From NCBI GenBank assembly GCA_903866915.1, contig CAIPPO010000097.1, positions 1 through 64,000 on the forward strand: a DNA stretch of 64,000 nt. Direction: 5' to 3'. The notes below the pieces were generated by a model. The model was not told the origin of the DNA, ran no database searches, and saw only the letters and a list, made by a program, of their open reading frames with translations. This DNA is from an uncultured Mucilaginibacter sp. GTDB lineage: Bacteria; Bacteroidota; Bacteroidia; Sphingobacteriales; Sphingobacteriaceae. Shown here piece after piece: positions 49,351 through 56,425 of the stretch (positions are counted from its first letter, which is position 1; each line of letters starts with the position of its first letter). The translations under genes were made by a program, and so were the position numbers.

Positions 49351-49493
49351 AATGTCATTTCGACAAACGGTAGGGGCCTATGCGTAGGGGTGCGGAGAAA
49401 CCTTGTGCTAAATACCTGCCGGCCATGCAAGTTGCCCAAGGTTTCTCCTCACGCCATGCTATTACCCAACGCTTCGTTCGTCGAAATGACATT
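49351..49493. repeat. REP-like element AATGTCATTTCGAC...GTCGAAATGACATT with nested GGAGAAACCTTG...CAAGGTTTCTCC
   Basis: Two nested inverted-repeat pairs. Confidence 0.85.
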
Positions 49494-49552
49494 CTTTTTG
49501 AAGTGTTTAAGGGAGCGCTGCGCCATTAGCGTTTTAACAACGACACTATTTT

Positions 49553-51400
49553 TTATTGCTCCTTTACCACCGTGTTCAAAATAGGCTTATTCAATGCGCT
49601 GATGCTGGTATGCCCGCCCTTCAATTCATCAAAAACAACGATCTCATTTGCGCCTTTTTTTAGCCATGATGCAGGGACGTAAAGCGTTTGCTGCGGGCCA
49701 ACATACCAGTATTTGCCTAAATTATGACCGTTAAGAAATACAAAACCTTTGCCGAAACCACTCAGGTCAAGATAGGTGTCGCCGGTTTTGGTAAGGTTAA
49801 ATGTGCCTCGATACAAACCTGTTATACTATCGTGAAACTCAGAAATTGCGTATGCATTTACCGGCAAGAAGTGTATCCCACTTAATGATCTGAAAGGGAA
49901 CTTATACATTTCCCATCCGTTTAATTCCGCTCCAGCCAGGGTAGCTTTTTCGGTTATACCCTGACGGTTGTCGGTAAGATAGGGGCCATAATTGATGCGA
50001 CCGTTATTTTCCACCAGTATCTCTAATGTAGAATTGGCTGGGAATTGATCCAATTTTACGGAATCCTGTTTTAAATGACGGTCCAATACAGCAATCTGTT
50101 TCCCGTTCAAATAAACCGTCGCAAAATCGCGGAGTTCTTTGATCTTCAATAAACCGCCGGTGGCATCCTTTACTTTGGTTCGGTATAGAACAAATCCATA
50201 TCCCTGGTTCAGATCTTCGAAGCTTAAAGGTTTATCAGCAGTAACCGGAGCAGGCAGATTAGCGAATAGTGGCGCTCTGCTCGTCAATCTGATATTTTTA
50301 ATAGCGATGGTTTTATTATTAGCAGGCACAGGCGGTAATTTTTCACCCGGCGCCAGATGCTTTTGGATGATTTCGCGGAATTTGAAATACTTGGGCGTAG
50401 TATTACCGGCTTCATCGAGCGGGGCATCATAATCATAGCTGGATGTTTGCGGCGAATAAGGGTCATTCCGACTCATATTTGCGCCGTTCATAAACCCGCG
50501 CGTGGTGCCACCATGAAACATATACAGGTTGATGGAAATGCCATTGGCCAAAACCGTATCCAGCTTGCCTGCGTCTTCGTTCAGGTTGCTGGTATTGTGG
50601 CCGCTGCCCCAGCTGTCAAACCAGCCGGGATACCATTCGGCAATATAATAAGGACCTTTACCATCGTGGTATTTGTTGATCAAAGCTTTTACTTCTTTGG
50701 GATTGTCGAGTCCGTTTACTGCTGGTAAATAGCCGGGCAGGTAACCTGCGGGCAATTGCGATGGCCCATCACAGGTAAACAAGGTGCCATCAAATCCGGC
50801 TTCGCGGAAAAGCTTGCGGTTGATATCGAGGTATTCTTTATCATTACTATATGAACCATATTCATTCTCGATCTGGAACATCAATATATTACCCCCATGG
50901 GTGATCAATAAGGGCCGCAACTGTTTGCCTAACTGAATCACATAGTCATGATAAGCTTGCAAAAACTTCGGGTCTTTGCTGCGCACTTTCAGTGTTTTAT
51001 CTTTTAACAGCCACCACGGGTAGCCACCAAATTCCCATTCGGCACAGGCATAAGGACTTGGCCGCATAATTACCCACATACCTTCTTCTTTGGCAATGCG
51101 CACAAACTCGGCGATATCATTATTGCCGGTAAAGTCGTATTGTCCCTCAACCGGTTCGTGCATGTTCCAGAAAATATAGGTGGCGATTGTATTCAATCCC
51201 ATTGCTTTGGCCTTGCGGATCCGGTCGCGCCAGTAAGCCCGCGGTATCCGGTAACAATGCATCTCACCCGAGATGATTTGTAAGGGCTTATGATCCAGCA
51301 AAAAAGCCGTGTCGCCGAGGGCGAAGGTGTGCGATACTTTTTGACCGTAAGTATTGATACCGGCAAAAAGTGCAATGGTTAGGAAAATGATCTTTCTCAT
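49553..51400 (-). CDS. Glycoside hydrolase family 35 beta-galactosidase
   Basis: ISGEMHCYRIPRAYWRDRIRKAKAMGLNTIATYIFWNMHEPVEGQYDFTG, GGNILMFQIENEYGSY, YIAEWYPGWFDSWG. Confidence 0.95.
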   Translation of the reverse strand: MRKIIFLTIALFAGINTYGQKVSHTFALGDTAFLLDHKPLQIISGEMHCYRIPRAYWRDRIRKAKAMGLNTIATYIFWNMHEPVEGQYDFTGNNDIAEFVRIAKEEGMWVIMRPSPYACAEWEFGGYPWWLLKDKTLKVRSKDPKFLQAYHDYVIQLGKQLRPLLITHGGNILMFQIENEYGSYSNDKEYLDINRKLFREAGFDGTLFTCDGPSQLPAGYLPGYLPAVNGLDNPKEVKALINKYHDGKGPYYIAEWYPGWFDSWGSGHNTSNLNEDAGKLDTVLANGISINLYMFHGGTTRGFMNGANMSRNDPYSPQTSSYDYDAPLDEAGNTTPKYFKFREIIQKHLAPGEKLPPVPANNKTIAIKNIRLTSRAPLFANLPAPVTADKPLSFEDLNQGYGFVLYRTKVKDATGGLLKIKELRDFATVYLNGKQIAVLDRHLKQDSVKLDQFPANSTLEILVENNGRINYGPYLTDNRQGITEKATLAGAELNGWEMYKFPFRSLSGIHFLPVNAYAISEFHDSITGLYRGTFNLTKTGDTYLDLSGFGKGFVFLNGHNLGKYWYVGPQQTLYVPASWLKKGANEIVVFDELKGGHTSISALNKPILNTVVKEQ

Positions 51401-51422
51401 ATTGTAAAAATAATAAAAGAAT

Positions 51423-51975
51423 TGTCATACTGCCTGTCGAAGGGCGACGCGGGCAGGGCCTTCGCGCACGTGCTTCGACGTGGCTCAGCATGACAACGCA
51501 CATAAAATACTACTTATCAAAAGCACAGGGTGTCACCCTGAGCCTGTCGAAGGGCGACGCGGGCGGGGCCTTTGCGCACGTGCTTCGACAAGCTCAGCAT
51601 GACAACGCACATAAAATACTACTTATCAAAAGCGCAGGGTGTCACCCTGAGCCTGTCGAAGGGCGACGCGGGCGGGGCCTTTGCGCAGGTGCTTCGACAA
51701 GCTCAGCATGACAACGCACATAACAATTCCTTTATCAAAAAAGGTGGGTGTCACCCTGAGCTTGTCGAAGGGCGACGCGGGCCGGGCCTTCGCGCACGTG
51801 CTTCGACAAGCTCAGCATGACAACGCACATAAAATACTACTTATCTAAAGCGCAGGGTGTCACCCTGAGCCTGTCGAAGGGCGACGCGGGCGGGGCCTTT
51901 GCGCAGGTGCTTCGACGGGGCTCGGCATGACAACGCACCTCATAATTCCTTTATCAAAAAAGATGGGTGTCACCC
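51423..51975. repeat. Tandem array of five ~109-bp units, each containing a CTGAGCYTGTCGAAG/CTTCGACAAGCTCAG hairpin, plus a partial sixth
   Basis: CTGTCGAAGGGCGACGCGGGC at 51434, 51544, 51653, ~51762 and 51871; spacer types A,A,B,A,B. Confidence 0.95.
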
Positions 51976-54689
51976 TAAAATAATCCTAACTGTCCTTTAT
52001 CATCTATATCCAGGTCATCGAGATTCGTTATTTCAAAATCGATTTTCTTGGCAGCTGATTCTTGATTTGATGGTTCCACCGATTCTGTTTTTGGTGATTC
52101 CACCGATTCAACTATTGATGATTCATCGGATTCCTCTTCTGTCTGAATTTCTTCCTCTATCACTTCAGGCTCAATTTGGGCCAGTAGGGCGACTGATTTT
52201 ACCGGGTGCTGCGAGATGCGGTTGCCCATGGCTTTCATGCCTTTGACGTCGATCAGTTCGGATAAATTCAATTCTACGGTTTCTGGTGCTTCGGTTTTAC
52301 CTTTCAGTTGCTCTACTGTAATCAACGGCTGTTTCGCCCCCGAGATGAGGATCAGTTTCGAGCCATTCTCATCACTAATGATACTGGTTTGTTTACCGAT
52401 ACTGGTGAGCTCAAACTTGAAGCGTTTCACCATGTAATTCTTCGATTTTCCCTCGAAATGTATCACCGAAAATACTTTTTCGGGCTGATACTTTTCGATC
52501 AGGATCATCTTATCATCGAAATGGTTATTGAGGTCGAAACTGGTTAGTTCGTACGTGCCATCACTTAACACTGTCAATATGCGGTCGTCCCCGTCAAATT
52601 CGCCAAGGTATTTACCCCGGCTATCAGCATTGAGCCGTTTCAGTATCTCATCATACCAGATTTTGCGCCCGGCCAGGGTTGAAACACCCTTGCTTTTCAA
52701 CACAATCTTCTTAACCGGGTATTTTGTAACGATATTGCCCATGGAGCTGCGGCCTTTGATAGCGATGGCAGCGAAATCTTCGTCGAACTGTAGTTTTTTA
52801 AGCTTGGCGTGTGGCTTCAGCTGTATGTTTATTACCTCTGCTTCGCCGTTGGGGTTAGCCGTAAAGTAAAGCACTTTTGAACCCTTGCTGCCTTTTGTCA
52901 GGTCATATTCCTTATCGCGGGTCACCCCAATCACGTTAAAACGTTTGATATAGCTTACACCACTTTGCCCGTCTTTATAGATCATGTTGTATACCGTGCG
53001 CTCGTCGTTCTTTTTAAAGACGGCCACATGCTCAATATCCTTTCCAACAAAAACCTTATCCTGAACTTTGGTGATGATGCATTTACCATCAGCACGGAAA
53101 ACAATGATTTCGTCAATATCCGAGCAATCACATACAAACGTTACCAGCTCATCTTTCTTTAAGCCTGAGCCAATAAAGCCATCGACTTTATTGACGTACA
53201 ATTTCACGTTTGCTAAAGCTACCTGTGCAGCTTCCACGCGATCGAAGGTGCGTAGTTCAGTCTTTCGCTCGCGTCCTTTGCCATATTTCTCTTTCAGTTT
53301 TACGAACCAGGCAATGGTGTATTCGGTGAGGTTTTTGAGGTGATGTTTTACTTCTTTGATTTCGGCCTCCAGCGTTTTCATTTGCTCGTCGGCCTTCTTC
53401 ACGTCAAAGCGGGTGATGCTGCTCATCGGTTTATCGATCAGCTTTTTATAGTCTTCTGATACAATCTCCCGATAAAACTGCCGGAAAAAAGGTGTAAACA
53501 ACATGTTCAGCACTTCAATTACCACATCAAAGCTGCCCGAACTTTCGTAATCCGGGTTTTTGTACATCCCTTCCTGGATAAAAATTTTCAGCAGGTTGCT
53601 GAAAAATATTTTCTCCATCAATTCCTTCAGCCTGATCTGCAATTCCTGTTTCAGCAGGTCGCGGGTAAAATGCGTACTCTCGCTCAGCATATCGTTCACG
53701 CTCATAAAGCGTGGCTTGTCGTCCTGTATCACGCAGGTGTTCGGCGATATCGATACTTCACAATCGGTAAAGGCGTACAGCGCATCGATGGTTACGTCGG
53801 GCGAAATGCCGGGTGCCAGGTGGATCATGATCTCCACATCTTTTGCCGTATTATCCTCGATTTTTTTGATTTTGATCTTACCCTTGTCATTGGCAGCAAT
53901 CACACTATCGATCAAGCTGCCAGTGGTGGTGGAAAAAGGTATTTCGGTAATGGCAAGGGTCTTTTTGTCGCGCTCAACAATTTTAGCCCGAACACGAACA
54001 CGCCCGCCTCGCTGGCCCTCATTGTAGGCTGAGGTATCAGCAAGGCCACCCGTAGGAAAATCGGGCACCAGATTTGGACGTTCGCCGCGCAGCACGGCGA
54101 CCGAGGCATCGATCAGTTCGATAAAATTATGAGGTAAAATTTTGGTAGCCAGGCCTACGGCAATGCCCTCGGCCCCCTGCGCCAATAGCAGCGGAAACTT
54201 AACCGGCAGGGTAATCGGTTCTTTATTCCTGCCATCATAACTGGCCTGCCATACGGTTGTATCTGCGTTAAAAACAACTTCGTTGGCGAATTTTGACAAA
54301 CGCGCTTCAATATAACGCGGCGCTGCAGCCGAGTCGCCGGTAATGGGGTCGCCCCAGTTACCCTGGCAATCAATAAGCAAATTTTTCTGGCCTATCTGCA
54401 CCATGGCGTCACCAATGGAGGCATCGCCATGCGGGTGATACTTCATCGTATTGCCGATTACGTTGGCGGCCTTGTTGAAGCGTCCGTCATCCATCTCTTT
54501 TAGCGAATGCAAAATACGCCGCTGTACAGGCTTCAGTCCGTCGTTTATATGCGGCACCGCACGGTCCAGGATCACGTAAGACGCGTAATCCAGAAACCAG
54601 TTCTCGTACAAACCGCTCAGGGTAGTTACGGTATGTAGTTTATTGTCTTCGGTATTTTCAGGCGTATCATTGCCCAGTTGGTCACTCAT
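51975..54689 (-). CDS. DNA topoisomerase IV / gyrase subunit A (ParC-type)
   Basis: YASYVILDRAVPHINDGLKPVQRRILHSLKEMDDGRFNKAANVIGNTMKYHPHGDASIGDAMVQIGQ...NWGDPITGDSAAAPRYIEARLS; start placed at MSDQL. Confidence 0.93.
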   Translation of the reverse strand: MSDQLGNDTPENTEDNKLHTVTTLSGLYENWFLDYASYVILDRAVPHINDGLKPVQRRILHSLKEMDDGRFNKAANVIGNTMKYHPHGDASIGDAMVQIGQKNLLIDCQGNWGDPITGDSAAAPRYIEARLSKFANEVVFNADTTVWQASYDGRNKEPITLPVKFPLLLAQGAEGIAVGLATKILPHNFIELIDASVAVLRGERPNLVPDFPTGGLADTSAYNEGQRGGRVRVRAKIVERDKKTLAITEIPFSTTTGSLIDSVIAANDKGKIKIKKIEDNTAKDVEIMIHLAPGISPDVTIDALYAFTDCEVSISPNTCVIQDDKPRFMSVNDMLSESTHFTRDLLKQELQIRLKELMEKIFFSNLLKIFIQEGMYKNPDYESSGSFDVVIEVLNMLFTPFFRQFYREIVSEDYKKLIDKPMSSITRFDVKKADEQMKTLEAEIKEVKHHLKNLTEYTIAWFVKLKEKYGKGRERKTELRTFDRVEAAQVALANVKLYVNKVDGFIGSGLKKDELVTFVCDCSDIDEIIVFRADGKCIITKVQDKVFVGKDIEHVAVFKKNDERTVYNMIYKDGQSGVSYIKRFNVIGVTRDKEYDLTKGSKGSKVLYFTANPNGEAEVINIQLKPHAKLKKLQFDEDFAAIAIKGRSSMGNIVTKYPVKKIVLKSKGVSTLAGRKIWYDEILKRLNADSRGKYLGEFDGDDRILTVLSDGTYELTSFDLNNHFDDKMILIEKYQPEKVFSVIHFEGKSKNYMVKRFKFELTSIGKQTSIISDENGSKLILISGAKQPLITVEQLKGKTEAPETVELNLSELIDVKGMKAMGNRISQHPVKSVALLAQIEPEVIEEEIQTEEESDESSIVESVESPKTESVEPSNQESAAKKIDFEITNLDDLDIDDKGQLGLF

Positions 54690-54782
54690 TCTCAGCAAAA
54701 AATAGAATGGGTAAATATAATGGATTGTAAAGATGTAGGTATGTTGATATCGGGGGTTTTAATTAACATTTGGCTTTGGGTA

Positions 54783-54911
54783 TTAGTTGTATTAATTGTA
54801 TTAGTTGTATTAGTTGTATTAGTTGTATTAGTAGTAGTAGTTGTAGTGGTTCTATTAGTTGTAATGGTTATACTGGTAGTTCCGATAGCTATCGGGATGG
54901 TTGTATTGGTT
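54783..54911. repeat. Long (TTGTATTAG)n 9-nt array with a palindrome copy
   Basis: About 11 contiguous 9-nt units, then TTCCGATAGCTATCGGGA at 54880-54897. Confidence 0.9.
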
Positions 54912-54922
54912 TAATTGCGTGT

Positions 54923-54957
54923 CAGACTTGCGAAGTTTTTAAAACTTCGCAAGTCTG
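54923..54957. repeat. Palindromic element CAGACTTGCGAAGTTTTTAAAACTTCGCAAGTCTG
   Basis: Near-perfect palindrome; sister of 9480-9510. Confidence 0.85.
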
Positions 54958-54998
54958 TTGGTCACCTTTCATCTTCAAATTTTCAAATCATCACATCA

Positions 54999-55502
54999 TC
55001 AAACCCTCAAATTCCTCATCATCACACTATAAGTCCATTTTCGCAACATAGCATTAACGGTATTGACGATTCGTTTAGCCCTGGTCTCGCTGGTTTTAGC
55101 ACTGTCGATCCATTTGACAAAATAGTCGCGGTGCGATTTTGGTAGGCTATTGAAAAAATCCCAGGTTTCGGGTTCATCATCAAAGCATTCCTGCAGGTCG
55201 GCGGGGACTTCGATCTTGAAATCGGTGTCTTCTTCGATTTTTGCGTGCAGCATAGCGCCCGCATTTTTGTGTAAGGCTTTACGTACTTCGGCTTTGAGAG
55301 CAAGGATGAAGTTGCCATCGCCCATAGGCATCAGCGCCATTCCGGTTACGGGAAGGGAATCAAGCATACCTTTAACCCGGAACGATTTTTTATTACCTGG
55401 TTTAAGTTGTTGAGCGATGTCGGCTGGGATATCAATATAGGTCCAGCCGGTTTTTTCTCCCTGCTCAGCAAACTGTAACATCATGGCGGTAAATTCAACC
55501 AT
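54999..55502 (-). CDS. YdeI/OmpD-associated family protein (DUF1905-type N-terminus)
   Basis: GWTYIDIPADIAQQLKPGNKKSFRVKGMLD..., LPKSHRDYFVKWIDSAKTSETRAKRI. Confidence 0.85.
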   Translation of the reverse strand: MVEFTAMMLQFAEQGEKTGWTYIDIPADIAQQLKPGNKKSFRVKGMLDSLPVTGMALMPMGDGNFILALKAEVRKALHKNAGAMLHAKIEEDTDFKIEVPADLQECFDDEPETWDFFNSLPKSHRDYFVKWIDSAKTSETRAKRIVNTVNAMLRKWTYSVMMRNLRV

Positions 55503-55602
55503 GATGCCAAAATACAGTATTCGGTTCGAATATTTTTTGGATATTACTGATGGTAACTTTGAAAGGGTTTTTAGGGATCAGCGAAATAAGGACAGGTCCA
55601 AA

Positions 55603-55635
55603 ACAAAAGCACCTATTTTAGTTAGGTGCTTTTGT
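55603..55635. terminator. Hairpin terminator
   Basis: ACAAAAGCACCTATTTTAGTTAGGTGCTTTTGT. Confidence 0.65.
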
Positions 55636-55688
55636 ATCTTTATTAACTGATCCGGGAGTTTATTAATAAGCCCCCAATTTTATAAGGA

Positions 55689-56300
55689 TTATTGTCCGGG
55701 TTCAACTTTGCTGATTGAATTTGGCAGCAAACCATGAGCTTCTTTATGAGTGGCTATCACAGCTGATGAATCAGGCGCCTGCGAAAGACATACAACTGTC
55801 CCGCTTTTTACGTCAACCCAATAGTTGATAAAATTAACATTGTATTTATCCTGTACTGCCAGGTCTTTTTTATGTGCACCTGCAACATCGGCCGCGGTAA
55901 CTTTTCCTGCACCCAGGTAATGAATATCCAGGTAAAAGTCTTTTCCCTTGATAATGTCAGCCTGCATGCCCGGCGAAACTTCAAGCACCTGGTCGGGCAA
56001 TAATCCATGCGCTTCTTTATGGGTTTCAGCTATTGACGCTGAGTCAGGAGCTGTTGAAAGGCAGTATACATTTCCTCTTTTTTCATCAACCCAAAACTTT
56101 ATAAAATTAACATGGTATTTGTTTTCAACGGCAAGGTCTTTTTTATGCGCCGCTGCTACATCGCTGTATTTTACTTTTCCTGCACCGAGATGGTGCACAT
56201 CGATAAACAGGATAGGTGCATTTTCTTTGGTTTGCGCTATTGCGCCGAGTGAAAGAAAACAAATAACTGCGGCTGCTATACTAGCAAAATAATTTTTCAT
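55689..56300 (-). CDS. Secreted protein with two tandem DUF4242 domains
   Basis: Signal peptide; two copies of DxHxLGAGKVxxxDVAxAHKKDLAVxxKYxVNFIxxWVDxKxGxVxCLSxAPDSxxxxxTHKEAHGLLP. Confidence 0.85.
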   Translation of the reverse strand: MKNYFASIAAAVICFLSLGAIAQTKENAPILFIDVHHLGAGKVKYSDVAAAHKKDLAVENKYHVNFIKFWVDEKRGNVYCLSTAPDSASIAETHKEAHGLLPDQVLEVSPGMQADIIKGKDFYLDIHYLGAGKVTAADVAGAHKKDLAVQDKYNVNFINYWVDVKSGTVVCLSQAPDSSAVIATHKEAHGLLPNSISKVEPGQ

Positions 56301-56379
56301 GTGGTTTTTGAGTTTAATACTTTAAAATTTTCTGTTTATACAAATGACGCTAACAGCCGCTGGTTGTTTATAAGAAGTT

Positions 56380-56413
56380 TTCCCTATTTTAGAAAGGTGA
56401 ATTCCCTATTTTA
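56380..56413. promoter_or_regulatory. Exact 12-bp direct repeat TTCCCTATTTTA, spaced 22 bp, in the divergent promoter region
   Basis: TTCCCTATTTTA at 56380-56391 and 56402-56413. Confidence 0.5.
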
Positions 56414-56425
56414 TACTATACCTAT

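Noticed and set aside
42461-51400. A polysaccharide utilisation locus around GH2, epimerase and GH35
   Set aside because: No SusC/SusD pair, no dedicated regulator, mixed strands and unrelated genes (msrA, YncE-like fusion) between; at most loosely grouped carbohydrate genes.
51423-51975. CRISPR array
   Set aside because: Period about 109 bp with conserved 'spacers' and internal hairpins; no short direct repeats with unique spacers and no cas genes nearby.
51490-52246. ORFs 51490-51711, 51572-51820 and 51899-52246
   Set aside because: They read through the tandem repeat array and have repeated peptides (HPEPVEGRRG..), no independent coding support.
54678-54914. Val/Leu-rich ORF as a real membrane peptide
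   Set aside because: It is translation of the 9-nt TTGTATTAG array; periodic amino acids come from the repeat.
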